Notes: generated by a model not told the origin, from the sequence alone. 64,000 nucleotides of DNA from Gnetum montanum (GCA_015680685.1 MNCI01000808.1:885849-949848); one strand, 5' to 3'; positions 11,661 to 23,900 are shown, counted from the stretch's first letter. Translations and numbers: made by a program.

Positions 11661-12650
11661 GTTTGCGTCTCACCCTCAACATGCACCACCACCAGATACA
11701 CATCAAATGAAGAGGCGTGATATCGGTGCATGGGTGGGACGTCGCCGCTCTAGGACGCAGTTCTCGACACAAGGAGAACATGGTTTGAGGCATATGCACT
11801 GCCACCTTTGATGTCATGCTGACCCTTCCAAGACATCGTATGATGTCATATGGGGCCTTCAAACCTACCATCTCCATGGCCCACCTCCCTGATGATAGCT
11901 CCTGGGCCCGTTCTTTCTTCTAAGGTGCTGACAGTATTATGGCCTAGCAACAATATTCTTGTGCTTTAGTTCCCTACCAAGGTTTCATCTAGTGCAAAAT
12001 TTAGTTATGTGGTAGCTGATCTCATAGCTGAACTAAGCATGCATTTCTTTGGTAGGGATTTCAGTGCATCCGTGTCCCTGGTGCCTTGGGGACTAGCTCC
12101 CCCCACAACCAGTGCTACTAGGACCGCTACTAGCCTCCTTGCTTTGGGCATCTCACTCTAGCAATGGTGCCCAAGAGTAACAACAATGCCAGCAGCCCAC
12201 AAGACATCGTCCCTATAGATGCATCCCCCTACAGCAGCAAAGGCTACAATATCGCAAAGTGAGTCTGTAGACTAACATGGTTGTTTGAGAGTGCAAATTC
12301 TGGCACGTGCGTAACACAGCTTGCTGTGCGGAAGGCTTCAGTAGGAAAGTCAGAACCCTCCATGGATGTAATACAACTCATCCTGCTGAGGGGACACCTG
12401 CCTACAAGAGGTTGAAGAATAGCGCCAGCCAGAGATGAAAACACAAATGAGCCCCTTAGAGCACTCCAATGAGGGACTTGACTAAACATCATCTCTGCTC
12501 TCTGCCTTAACCTCCGCAAAACCAATGCAATAATCTCAAGCATGGCCAAGTGACATCACAGCACACACCAAGTGACAACCTTAGCATTTCTCCTGCTGTG
12601 GTGTTTCGTATTCTTTGCTGACGTCCATCAAGCCTATTCTCCAAACGTTG
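11661..12650. other. E1 3' untranslated region between R3 and the polypurine tract
   Basis: About 1 kb without a credible gene. Part of it (about 11900-12160, with cctagcaacaatatt and a GGTAGGGATT stretch) is homologous in reverse to 51900-52150 in E9, so it is element sequence. I see no coding conservation. Confidence 0.6.
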
Positions 12651-12665
12651 ACAAAGAGGGGCCAA
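12651..12665 (+). promoter_or_regulatory. Polypurine tract of E1
   Basis: GACAAAGAGGGGCCAA lies directly before the LTR start TGAAACACC. The same ACAAAGAGGGGCCAA/TGAAACACC junction is present at 47801-47823 in E7. This is the expected plus-strand primer site. Confidence 0.8.
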
Positions 12666-14478
12666 TGAAACACCCTAAAAAATGTGAGGTCATCCTGGCC
12701 TCACCAAGCTCTTGTAGTCTGCACAACAATATGGTAGTTCATCGGAAGAAGAACGTTATGAGTCTAGGTCAGCTAGTTCGGCAAATTTTCTACTTTGAGC
12801 ATGGACAGGTCCTGTACCATCCTGCCCACCCATCAAAGTAGCCTGAACAACGGGCAACTTGCTCAGAAACAGTGTGCAGAATCGACGGTAGCATCCTGGG
12901 TGCACAAGAAATAGTTTGGCAAGTTTTCTAAGTAACGAAGCCTACTACGCTACGCTACCCTAAGTAGCGTAGCACACTTCAGAAAATGATGGTAGAACGA
13001 AGTGCTATGCTATGCAATGTCACATAGTGTAGCATACCAAAAACTTTGCTAACCACTCCCCTCGCCCAATTTCAAGTTCTGCAGTGATGTCCCTTTTCAT
13101 CAAGAAGCAGCGGACCATGTCTGCTGCTACGCTACACTAAGCTACATGGCGCAGCAAGGCGTAGCAATCCTATAGAAGAGACAAAAGGCAGTTCAAAAGG
13201 TGGAATCAAAAAATTTCACAAAACTGGCATTGTAGGAGAATGGGTTGCAAATCAGCAAAACTGTCATGATTAAGGCTAGTTGCTACAGTACGTAGCGTAG
13301 CATAGCACAGCGAGTATGTGACATATGGCAGGATGCACGGCAAGGTGTTGTGTCATGCCAAGCAAGCCACGTCACAAAGCACAGCGTGGCATATGGGTGG
13401 TTGTGCGACATCAATGCACTCCACTCAATCGGACTGTTGGCACACATCTCTAGACGCTGACGATGCAGTTGTGGCATAGTACGATCATAGTTATTGCATA
13501 GCAGGCATGCATCGCAATGGTCTTGTAAGCCCAACGGTCACAGATGCCTCGAGTAATGCCAGTAAGGTAACACAAGCCTGTAGCACGTAGCATTCAAATA
13601 ACCTTTTTTTGCTCACCTTCAACTCTATAAATATCTTGGCAAATAGCATACAACAGGTCCAAAATTTTTTGCTAAAAAAGATACCTGCAATTTGGCAAAA
13701 GCTAGCAATCTATAAATTTGGCAATTTCAAAAGAGTTCACATCCTTCTGGAAGCAAACAACTTCCAAGTAGTGGGAACTATAGACCTTTGAAACAAAGAT
13801 CCCCCCCCCCTTGCCGACATTGTAATAATCAAAATCATCTATTTAACACTGTAAATGGAGAGTCTCTCTCGGTTGGCGTAAGGTCCCCATCTCTGTTCTA
13901 CTACCTTGGTAGAGTCCCGCATTATTTTTACGTGAAGTCCATGTCCAAGTGCATAGCTCTTTCTTTTTCCCGGCACACCTCAGTTACACTTGGGACATCC
14001 ACACTTCGTCACACTGTGTAGCCGATTGTATCCACCTTGACTAGATGAATTTGTAGCTTTGGAGAAGTGCATGTTTCTAACCATACTTTACTTTACCCCT
14101 CATTTACTATCTAGCTTCCTTGCGTTATTTTCTGTCTTATTTACCTTTAAACATCATCTTGTATTACTGTCGCATTTCTGTTTTATTTACCTTTAAGCAT
14201 CATTTCGTATTACTGTCGCATTTTTGTTTTATTCATCTTTAAGAATTATTTCGCATTACTATTGCATTTTTTTTACAGTTCCTCCCTTTCTTTATCTACC
14301 CATGAGCATTATCTCGCAGTTTGCATTATTTACATTGAAAAAGGCTATATTAACGCCGATGTAAGTCCCTGTCTGATCGACCAGACCGTTCAGGGCACCC
14401 CATGCCCGCACACACCCAGCACCGCCCTTCTGCGGGTACGGGGTTGGAACTGTCATGTCTGCTGACACCCCCCTCGAC
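12666..14478 (+). mobile_element. 3' LTR of E1, right end truncated
   Basis: The LTR starts TGAAACACCCTAAAAAATGTG right after the polypurine tract. It matches the E2 LTR (27306-28980, opposite strand) throughout. TAGCGTAGC/GCTACGCTA motifs cluster at about 12940-13020, 13120-13170 and 13280-13310. A TATA box lies at 13626. The last matching stretch is GGAACTGTCATGTCTGCTGAC; the final 40 bp or so before the expected TACA end are missing. From about 14490 the sequence is the R2 array of E2 in the opposite orientation, so this is a rearrangement breakpoint. Confidence 0.85.
13626..13633 (+). promoter_or_regulatory. TATA box in E1 LTR
   Basis: TATAAATA in the middle of the LTR, after the TAGCGTAGC-rich part. 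The same octamer appears at corresponding places in the LTRs of E2, E5 and the 32814-33960 LTR. Confidence 0.65.
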
Positions 14479-14494
14479 ATTAAGGTTATGATGG

Positions 14495-14940
14495 ACTATT
14501 AGAGCACAAGAGTGTAGAACTAGAAGAGCGTAGAAAGGCTGAAGGTGTAAAACCGCTGATGTAAAGTGTGAAGCCGTGTGGCTATCGATATGCAAATGCA
14601 AAACTACTAGTTTAGTGTCATTTCGGACAACCAAACTACCACATGAAAAATAATAGTATGCGAAACGGGAAGCTTGCGAATATGAAAAGTGCCAAATCGT
14701 TAACATGAAAATACAAACAACAGACATGAAATTGTTAGAAATTGCAATATTGCCTATGTGGAAGAAGACACAAAAATTTCCAATGCAAGCATGTGGTGTT
14801 GTTAGTTTAATGTCATTGTGGCCCGTTAGGGATGCTACCATGCTAGAGCTACTTAGTTCAAGGTCTTTTCAGATCGATCGTATTGCAATTGGTAGGATTT
14901 CTAGTTTAAGGTCTTTTCGGACCCTTAACCAAAAACAAAT
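14495..14940. repeat. R2 array of E2
   Basis: Units of the form CTAGTTTAAGGTCTTTTCGGAC or CTAGTTTAGTGTCATTTCGG at about 14608, 14805, 14845 and 14902, separated by short A-rich spacers (AGAAATTGCAA). Homologous to 53690-53935 in E9. It lies between the antisense gene promoter and the breakpoint where E2 pol should begin. Confidence 0.75.
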
Positions 14941-15014
14941 ATATTTTTTGTTTTTGGGAAGGTAAGTAGCTGGCTTGAAGTGTGTCAAGGCTTTAATGCT
15001 AATAGTGTTATGAT

Positions 15015-15276
15015 GTCTTGGCGAGCATGCTACGCTATACAGCATGCTCCGCATTAATCGAAGAGAGAGAGAGGAAAGTTTCCCTGCCTTGTCATTATGG
15101 CTATAAATGGGGGTTAAACCCTTGCAATTTTGCCATTTTTACCATAAGAGTGCAGAGCCCACATCGGAGCACAAGGTGATTTCGGAGCACGGGCCGATTG
15201 TGATAGCACGGAGAGATTGCGATAGCGGCTAGCAGAGTGATTTTTTAGCTAAGAGCATGCATCTACAATTGAGACC
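15015..15276 (+). promoter_or_regulatory. Promoter and 5' UTR of antisense gene copy B
   Basis: GCATGCTACGCTATACAGCATGCTCC, a CATTAATCG stretch, a GA run (15063-15074) and a TATA box (CTATAAATGG at 15101-15110) precede exon 1 by about 170 bp. The order matches copy A. The 5' UTR contains repeated TCGGAGCAC motifs. Confidence 0.65.
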
Positions 15277-18200
15277 ATCGCTCCTAAGACTCATCTGGCA
15301 CTCGCAAGGGTTGAGGAGGTGAAGGAGGTCCTAGGGCATGCACCTCAAGCACCCATTGTGGTACGACATAGCATGCCGTTGACCCAGTAGGTTACTGTAT
15401 ACCTTTTGCCTCTTTGTATTTGTGCTTTCCGTTGTCTTTTGCTCTTCTTTTACATTCATTCTTGGCTATCTACATTTTATGTGGTCAGGTTAGTTTAACC
15501 TTTGTATCGCTACCATCACCATCTCAATTGTGGCAGATGTATGAACATTATGTTGTGGTTACATGCAGGGTTGCTGAAACTGCCACTGCCGTGGTTGTTA
15601 CAACCACGGGGGCTGGGGTAGTTTAAGTTGCTCGACCCTAGCATGCCGTAACATAAAACCCCCGAGAGGGCTAGGCCACATAGAATGTGGTGACATGACA
15701 CATGTTTCATTAGAGCATGTTGTCAATTGCTTTGTTTTTATGCTAGGCTTATTCGCATGTTCTTGCTATGGCAAGCTTTCACGCCCTTGCTACGCTATGT
15801 ACTGGCAGAGGGTCATGCTATGCTATGTACATGGACTACTAGAATTTATGTGGTTGTGCATGTATTACCTTTAATTATGCTACTAACTTTCACTTAATTG
15901 TGACGTTTAGGGTAGGGCCGAGGTTCAGGCTTATCGTTTTGGACATTAGAGGGGTCCTATGCCATGTGAGTAGACTTGTGGCCAACACCCCTCCTCCCCA
16001 GATATGCATGGGGGTGCAAGGGGTTTGGTTTAGAGATGGGACATAGGACTTCTTGCAATTCTTTCTTGAATACTTTAGTGTGATCATCTGGTCCTCCTTG
16101 GAGGAGGTGGAGGCATCCGGCATAGTAGAAACCATGCTTCTTGGGACAAGTCTCGGCATTTTGAGATTTTTTACCGACAGGGTAGTCATGAGTAGTCACA
16201 GAGAGGGGTCCAGCCAACACTCCATAGGATTGAAGCATTTAGCCTAGATCTAGAACATGCCTAAATACCGTTGCTACCACCATTACAACACATTGTTCCT
16301 CGCATGCTACATTGCGACGGGCTTTCAGAACCCACAGGGGACTATCTATTGGAATAGTGGGCAAGTTTTGCAGCCTTTCTCCACTATGTTGTACAATGCT
16401 AGCCATATTAGCCGAATGCTAAGAATATGTTTTTGTCACCAGGTTCTTTATCAATGATGATGGGGTTCACAACTAACCAGGTTTGCTGGCTATCGCGTAG
16501 CTAGCACTACAAGAGTTCTCTTCTGCTAAGAACTTGTAGGCAAGTGTGATCGGTCAGTGTAGGGGGGAATACCATACTTACCCAAGTATATTTCATGCTT
16601 CCTACACTCACTGTAAGGAGAAGGGTTGGCTGGATGAGGAATGGGAAGAACCCTTCAAGCCAGTCACGGTTGAAAAAGTCATGACGGCTGAACTCCCACC
16701 GTTCCCATTGCCATATAGACCTGGTGGGTTAAAGAGTAGGTGTCACATGCTTGAGTGTTTCTGTAACCCATGCATTTTTTGTGTTGTCATGCTAAGCATG
16801 TTTTATGAAAATTGTTACAAGGGTGAAGAAACCCTAGGAGGTGATGGTGGTGACTACCGAGATGCATGGGGCAAACATCTATTTCAAATCTGACGAAGTA
16901 GCAGCATGTTAGTGCTCGTTAGACCAGGGGGCCTCTAACTCCTTGCTCAAGAACATCCAAAGGATAGGGCTCATGCACCTATTTATGGTCCCAAACCCGA
17001 GTGTTCCTGCTGTAGAGATGCTTTTCCTATTCAACTCCTTCTCTGAGAGAGCAAGATGCTTCCACATGTGCGTACAGGGTGTGTAGGTGATCATTGAAAT
17101 CAATGATCAACTATTCATAGACATTTTTGGTGTTCCTACTGATGGCGTCCCCATAGGGTCGAAGCGCATGCAGGAACTGCCCTTTGGATGAAGGATATTG
17201 AGGACTGGTTGAGGCTCGTTAAGGAGAAAAAAGGGTTCTTCATGGATAAGCGTAAGGAAAGCCCTACCATGGAGATTTACCCAATCTTCCATGCTCACAC
17301 ATTCCCTTAAATGCTCACCTAGGGAAAGGTCCTAGGACTGGAGCAAGCCTAGATAATGTGGGAGGTTATGAAAGAGGGGGCCTATTACAACTGGGCTAGC
17401 TTCCTATGCAAGGGCTTGCAAGATGAGATTTTGGGACTTCGTGAAAAGATAGATTCCCACTCCAACATACACTATTCTTTCTACATCGGCTGTCTGGAAT
17501 GCTTCATGGAGTTTCTGGTGGTCCAAGAGGATGGAGCATGGGCCGTACGAGATCGCAACCAGATTCCCAGGCCATGGATTCGCCAAATCCTCAAAACCAT
17601 GCAAGCCCAAGATCTCTTAGAAGTAGTCAAGGAGTCATTTTCTGTAATGACCAAATGTTTGGTAGCTCACAGCATTCGTGGTCAAGATAGCATGGGAGAG
17701 ACGCCCCCTGTTATAGTCGATAGCGTGACGCAGGGAGAGCCTCTCATAGCAGAGACCGTACCTAATGAGTTGCGAAGGAAGAGACCTCCCCCACCTAGGG
17801 AAACCCTCTATGTCAAGGGAGAGGAGGGACGAAGACTACGTCTTAAGCTATAAAGGACACAACCCCCCATTAGTAAACACTTTTGTGTAATGCTTACTTT
17901 ACTATTGCTTGCTACGCTAACCTACGCTAGATGGTTTAGCATAGCATTTTCTTTGAGCTAATTTGTTTTGAACTGACAAAAACATGCTTCTTTGCTAGTA
18001 GAGGAAGAAGAAGAAGAAGAAGAAGGTGATGAGGAAGTGTCTTCCCTGAGGAAAAAAAATAAAGACATGGAGGCCCCAGTCTCGGAGGAAAGATCCCAGG
18101 TTAAAAATGAGGGAGCTCCTGTTTCTAGGGTAGGGGCTCTAGTCATTAGGGAGCCTCCTATCAATGAAGAGGCATCTCCCTCGAATAAAAAGGATGTTGG

Positions 18201-18826
18201 GCTCCTAAAAGGAAAGGCATGAATGCATGAGGAAGGGGCTTGTATGGACTTGGTAGGGCCCTCCACCAGGGCTATAGCCATCATCTTGCATTAGCAAGAA
18301 AAAAGATCGCAGCCGGATGTTGGTGAGTTTGGCGATACGTCTATCTTGTTGTAATCCATTTTTTCCATTTTTGATAAGCTTAGTCATGTAACAGATGCTA
18401 CTACTGATGTTGTGGGACCCTCTCCTATTCATGCAGATTCATAGGCTATGAATGCGGATTCATATTATGGACGACTGTGGACTGTGAATGCTGAACCTAG
18501 CGACAGGTGTTGGATGGACATCACGATAGAGGAGATCTGGCATCACCTCAGGCTCGATCTAGACCAAATACCTCTTGAGACCGATGCAGGCCTTTCTCAA
18601 GTTAGTTGCTTTGCTATGTAGATGTAGATGCTTATGCTACGTTGTAGTTTGCATTTGAAACATAACTCATTACTTCATTCTTATGATGTAGACTCTAAAC
18701 GAGGGTGCAAGGTTTGTAACGGGACGGAATGAAGAACTCGTGGAAGGCAAGATAGGGGAGGATGGCACATAGGTAGCTTAAGCGGAGGTGAATGACGAAG
18801 GTGATGTAAATAAAGACAATCCATGA
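15277..18826 (+). pseudogene. Antisense gene copy B: FCP1-like N-terminus, 8-exon layout, in E2
   Basis: Best copy for exon mapping. Exon 1 15277-15390: the start codon is ATC here (copy A has ATG). Intron 1 ends with a CTAAC branch-like site and TTTAG. Exon 2 15911-16360 holds the FCP1-like domain: LIVLDIRGVLCHV, VWFRDGT, DFLQFFLEYFSVIIWSS, NTLFLACYIATGFQNPQGTI. Intron 2 starts GCAAG. Exon 3 16443-16735 (KGWLDEEWEEPFKPV). Exon 4 16822-17872 is the central domain (FYIGCLECFMEFLVVQEDG). Exon 5 17999-18322 is acidic (poly-Glu, EGDEEVSSL). Exon 6 starts 18395. An internal deletion at about 18440-18490 removes most of the coiled-coil exon 7, leaving CWMDITIEEIWHHLRLDLDQ to 18603. Exon 8 runs 18693-18826. 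It is antisense to E2. Several Gln and Trp codons are stops. Confidence 0.72.
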
Positions 18827-18964
18827 TAACATGAGATTTTCTTTTGAAATTTTTGAAATGTTGAAATTTTGTAAAAGTTTCGCAAACATTGCCAACAGGT
18901 GAAAGTTTTGAATAACATGAAAACCTTTAGAAAAGAAACTAATTTTGCATTTACTTGAATATCA

Positions 18965-19575
18965 CGTAAAGATTTCATGCTTTCGTATGCTAGTTTTAGG
19001 CCATTTTGGGCCATTGCTATTTTTACACCATTGCGGGCCATTGCGTAACATGCTAAAAGGATTATATGTTAATGAAGTGAAAAGCAACCATGCTAGTTTT
19101 AGGCCATTTTGGGCCATTGCCAAAAGAGATGGTGCATTACCAAAGAAAAAACGATGATGCTAGCTTTAGGCCATTTCAGGCCATTTCCAAAAGAGATGAC
19201 GCATTACCAAAGAAAAAACGATGATGCTAATTTTAGGTCATTTCGGGCCGTTGCCATTTTTAGGCCATTTCAGGCCATTGCGTAACATGCCATAAGGATT
19301 ATATGTTAATGAAGAAAAAAAAAACCATGCTAGTTTTATGCCATTTTGGGCCACTGCCAAAAGAGATGGTGCATTACCAAAGCAAAAACGATGATGCTAG
19401 TTTTAGGCCATTTTGGGACATTGCGTAACATGCTAGAAGGATTATATGTTAACGAAGAGAAAATAAACCATGCTAGTTTTAGGCCATTTTGGGCCATTGC
19501 CAAAAGAGATGGTGTGTTACCAAAGCAAAAATGATGATGCTTGTTTTAGGCCATTTTGGGCCTTAGTGTAGCATG
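18965..19575. repeat. R1 array of E2
   Basis: Longest R1 array, about 610 bp. Units carry TGCTAGTTTTAGGCCATTT and GGGCCATTGC, and are grouped into a higher-order repeat of roughly 130-190 bp that includes CCAAAAGAGATGGTGCATTACC and GTAACATGCTARAAGGATT. It lies between the antisense gene stop and the protease end. Confidence 0.85.
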
Positions 19576-19714
19576 GCAGAAGGAAGAGATGTTATCAAAG
19601 CGAAAGGCAGTGAATGCACAAGGGATGGTAGCCGAGCAGGAAGCAATAGGATTGCTACGCTATGCATAGGTGCTTCTTAACCTGTCGTGGGTTGGTTGGA
19701 GTGTAGAGCCGAGG

Positions 19715-20560
19715 TTTTTCACCAAGGCTCTAATTTACATCATCATCCTCTGCTTGGAAGGGTAACTCAACCCATGCATTTTCGATTTGGGAGTTGGCTC
19801 CCTGGGCTAACCCCTCCATTGGGTGGTTAATGCATGCATGATCAGGTGCCTCATGCTTGGAGGTGGTGACCTCTGAGCCCTACTCCATGTCTACGTTACT
19901 GATTGCTTGCGTTGCTACCTCATCACCACGGATCATCACCTCCCTACCTACGTGTTGTAGGTGGAATTCCCAGTGTATAGGTGAGGAGACAGCTCTAAGT
20001 TGCACTAACCATGATCTTCCCAAGTTCAAGTTAAACCCGGGCATTTCCTCGACCATGATGAATGTTTCCTCTATGGGGAACTGGTCCCCTGCTACGAAGT
20101 TTACATGAACTGTGCCCTTCACCAGGATGTGTGCCCCATTAAAGGACCTTAGAAATGACATTGTTGTGGGTTTGATCTGGTCGACCAATCCTAATTTATC
20201 TAAAATAGGAAAGGGAATGATGTTTGTGGTGGCCCCATCATCCATGTGTACCCTTCGGATCCGGTGTTGGCCGACCCAAATTATGATGAAGAGAGGTGCC
20301 ATAGTCACCTGACCCCCTTCATGATCTTCCCTAATGGCATCATCATTGAAGGTCAATCGAGGTGTTCTAGACCCTGTGGGTACAGAGGGAAGCATAACCA
20401 AATGGATCACTTCCTCTTCCGCAGACATATTCTCATCAACCAGAATCGTCGTTTACATGCAGATTAGAGCCTCGCGGTGGGGTACAGATGTCATGATTAG
20501 GTCGTACAAGCTCAGCGTGATGTTTTTCTACTTTAGAACTTGCTAAGGGTGTCCATAAGG
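19715..20560 (-). pseudogene. E2 protease, unit B
   Basis: Complete-looking protease domain on the minus strand. RRVHMDDGATTNIIPFPILD holds the catalytic Asp. FNLNLGRSWLVQLRAVSSPI lies downstream (LGRSWL where relatives read ILGRSWL). It ends about 19715 with a C-terminal tail (SEVTTSKHEAPDHACINH). One open frame spans 182 codons (20428-19880), less decayed than E1. It is followed by R1 and antisense gene copy B rather than by RT. Confidence 0.87.
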
Positions 20561-23105
20561 TCTTGGTCAACCCCTTGTTTGAAGATGAATCTCCTGAGGA
20601 GAGGTGACTTTGGATCTGGATTTAGATCCATGTCGGCAGAGTGATGCAGGCTACGTAGTCATGTCAACCTTCATCTTTGGGAGTGAAGCTACAGGTGCAA
20701 GGGACAAAGGTGGAGGCCTGGGAAGACCTTTGATGATACTCCCATTGGACATCTCATCCATCCAGTGTACTGCTCGCCTTGTGGGACGAGGAGGCTATTC
20801 AGCCTTGTTGCGCAAGGTAGGGGCTATCGAAGGTGTCAGGCCCCTGATGACAAATGGAGCTAAAGGCATTAACTGATGGGGCCACGTGGCCCCACCAATA
20901 GGTGGCACAAAGACAGGTGCCCGTCGTGGGACTTTTAGGATGAAAAGTTGTTGCACATTTTGATTGGTCTCCCATGATACCGGTGCACTACGTTGAGGCA
21001 CACTGATCATGAATGGCTGCTAAGGTAACCTAAAGTGGTCATCGATGCCAATGGTGTTGATTGTGTAGCCAACATTGTTGGTGTTGAGGGGGTCTCTATA
21101 GACATACATAGACTAGTTTTTAGGGTGGATTAGATTGCTTTCATCAAGAACTAGTTTCCCTAGGTCGATTAATCTTTGGATGTCATCCTGCAATGATAGA
21201 CAATAATCCGTGTTGTGGTCACACTGTTGGTGGTAATCACAAAACCTATCTAGTCTGAAACCCTTAGGAACTAGATGCTCATTTGGCAAGGCTAAAGAGA
21301 GATTCCTAAGGAGCTCATAGTATCATTGATGCCTTGCATTTTTCTCTTTTGACATCCACTTATGTTGGATGTATCCCGCTGCAAGAAGCTACCTCAGAAG
21401 CTCTAAAGGCTGTAGAGGTAGTGGGGTGTACTTTGAGTGGTCTTTGCACTCAAAGTTGGGTTTGGGTTATGCAGATGTCTCAGGTGTGGGTGTAGTAGAT
21501 TACGACATGTGGCCCAATTTGGGTGCAGGGTTAGCCACTTGTGTGTCTAGTTTCTTACTATTCTTTCTACTATTGTTGCTAGGTTTTGGCTTGGCCTTAG
21601 TCGCCACAGTGGCCACCATGGTTGTTGGGGCTTTATCCTTTTCCTTCTTTGCGAAGGTGCTCTTGTAAGTGATGTAGGCTGGGTCTTTGCTTACCTCGGC
21701 TACATCCTGTAAGCTCTTAGTTTGGGCAAAAGCTTGACTAAGAGAGCGAGGAGCGAGGTAGTACAGTTTTCACTTGATGAAGTCATTCACTACACCCTTA
21801 AAGATGGCTAGCAACTGGGCCTCCACGATGGGCTCGCAGATTTCATTAAGGGTTGCGCTCCAACGTTGAATAAAATTTTGGACTTGTTCTAGTGGGTCTT
21901 TCTTCACACTTATCAGCTAATCCAGTGTGCTTTTTAGCTTCAAGTTGTACTTGAAGTGTGTTACAAACTATGTCAGCAGCTCTTCCAAATTTGAAATGGA
22001 TGAGTGTGGCAACGCATAGTACCAATCTAGAGCTTTCCCTGCTAGGGACATAGCGAAGACGTGAATGATCGTGTCCGACCACTGTTGCAATAGCAAAGAT
22101 TCAGATCTAAAATTGACGAGATGCACGTTAGGATCTCCCTTCCCATCGTACTTCATGAAGTATGGGAGAGACATCCCCAGGGGTAACGTCAAAGCAAGGA
22201 TTGCAGGGTTGACGGGGTCATCTTGGTAAAAGTCCATAACTTGCATCGTGTCGAACCCAGCAGCTTTGAGGCATTTTATTTCCTCAGTAAGGGTCTGGAT
22301 GAGCTAAAATGCTTGGTCCAGACATGGCGTTGTAGATGGTTGAGGGGCTGCTGAGGTAGCTCCCACATGTGGCATGGCGGGGGTGATAGTGTGACCCATC
22401 GACGATACCACCAGGGTGACCCCTGTAAGCGGTGCAGCCTGTGTTGTCCACCACCTAGTAGGCAGTGTTGTTAGGGTAGTAACCGCTGGTTGGGCTGCTA
22501 GATGAACCCCTTGCATCGTTGGCAGCATAGAACATAGCCTTTGTGTTGGGTTGCGCATTCTGCGAGGCTTGGTGTGTTTGAGAGTGCACATAGTGAGACA
22601 TATGCGATGGTTGTAGAATAGGCAAAGAAGCAACTAGGCCCACCATGTGGATGGGCTGGGACCCCTCCACAGTGGGTGGAACTAGCGTGAATGTAGGAAT
22701 AGGGGTAGAAGTAGAAGTCATGTATGTTTGCAAAGTTGGTATGGTATGCACATGTGGCAGGGTAGCCATAATTAGCATATGCTACCTTGCAAGGATCAAC
22801 TGTTGAACAGTTTGCAATGGGATAGTAGTTGCAAACGGTACAGGAAAAATAGGCAAGAGTGAGCATTGAAACGCCACGGGATTGGCGTGGCTACCCATAG
22901 TAGCTATAACTATAGGTTGTAGAAGCGTAGGCGTAATCAAAAAGGGAGTGGTAATAGAGCACGGCTTCGCCCAGAAGGACTAGGTAGGAGGAACAAGAGT
23001 AGGGCCAGTTGGACCTTCCTCATCCGATTGGGAATCTAGTTCCCCCTGGCTATCTTGGAAAGCATCATCTTGATTGGATGTTATGTCTGGTTCCTCCCTA
23101 AGGCT
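20561..23105 (-). pseudogene. E2 gag, unit B (second gag-protease copy)
   Basis: Gag running from the N-terminal segment DITSNQDDAFQDSQGELDSQ through a Pro/Thr/His-rich stretch. The capsid core follows (VMDFYQDDPVNPAILALTLP, then YDGKGDPNVHLVNFRSE and GKALDWYYALPHSSISNLEE), then KTKSI-type spacer and basic linker (about 21660-21540). The knuckle is RFCDYHQQCDHNTDYC (about 21240-21195). Its N-terminus is joined directly to the C-terminal tail of protease unit A at about 23105, without the true gag start. It is about 83% similar by eye to unit A, so the two units are not a recent duplication. Frames are broken by stops and at least one shift near 22300. Confidence 0.82.
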
Positions 23106-23900
23106 AGCCAACTCAGTCCATAAGTTTTCACTTAGGAGATCAACTTGTTGAGCTGACCCCTCTATCATGTAGTCAGTGTGGGTTGCCACAAGTTCTTTAT
23201 TCTCAGAAGTTATGACTTCTGAGCCTTCTTCCATGCCTATCTGTGGATTTCTTGTGTTTCTACTTCATCATCATGGATCACCACTTCTCTGCCTATGCAA
23301 GGAAGGTGGATCTCTTAGTGTATGGGCAAGGAGACAGCCCTAAGTTATGCTAACCATGATCTCCCCAAGATCAGGTTAAACTAGGGCATTTCCTTTACCA
23401 TAATGAACGTTGCATCTATGGGGAACTATTCCCCTACTATGAAATTTATGTGAATGGTGCCCTTTACTATGACTCGCATCCCATTGAACGACCTTGGGCA
23501 TGCCATCGTTGTAGGCTTGATTTGGTTGATCAAGCCTAGCTTGTCTACAATGGGGAAGGGGATGACATTCATGGTAGCCCCATCATCAATGTGTATCCTT
23601 CGAATCTAGTGTTGACTAACCTGAATTCTGATGAACAGAGGTGACGTAGTCACCTAACCCTTCTCAAGGTCTTTCTTAATGGCATCGTCATGAAAGGTTA
23701 ATTAAGGCTGTTTTTACCCTGCAAGTGCAAAGGGAAGCATGACCAAGTAGATCACTTACTCCTTTGCTAGCATGTATTTGTTGACCAGAGTCATTGTCAA
23801 CATGCAGATCAGAGCCTCGTGATGTGGAGAAGATGTCATGATCAAGTTGTACAAGCTTAGAGTAGTGTTTTTTTGTTTTAGAGCTTATTTGACCTATGTG
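23106..23900 (-). pseudogene. E2 protease, unit A
   Basis: More decayed protease upstream of unit B. Recognisable pieces are RRIHIDDGATMNVIPFPIVD, then FNLILGRSWLA and LPCIGREVVIH; the tail is MEEGSEVITSENKELVATHT (23234 downward). Stops replace Gln/Trp and a frameshift near 23240 is likely. The tail runs into gag N-terminal sequence of unit B in one open frame (23234-22980), which defines the junction. Confidence 0.8.

Noticed and set aside
13798-13812. Poly-C run as a polypurine tract on the minus strand
   Set aside because: It lies inside the E1 LTR, 1.1 kb from the true polypurine/LTR junction.
14350-14841. Minus-strand frame of 163 codons
   Set aside because: Spans the R2 array and runs across the E1 LTR breakpoint, so it cannot be one ancestral gene.
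18965-19575. Regular short repeats with spacers, considered as a CRISPR-like array
   Set aside because: Units are contiguous or share spacers, lie inside a plant retrotransposon and recur at the same element boundary; it is a minisatellite.
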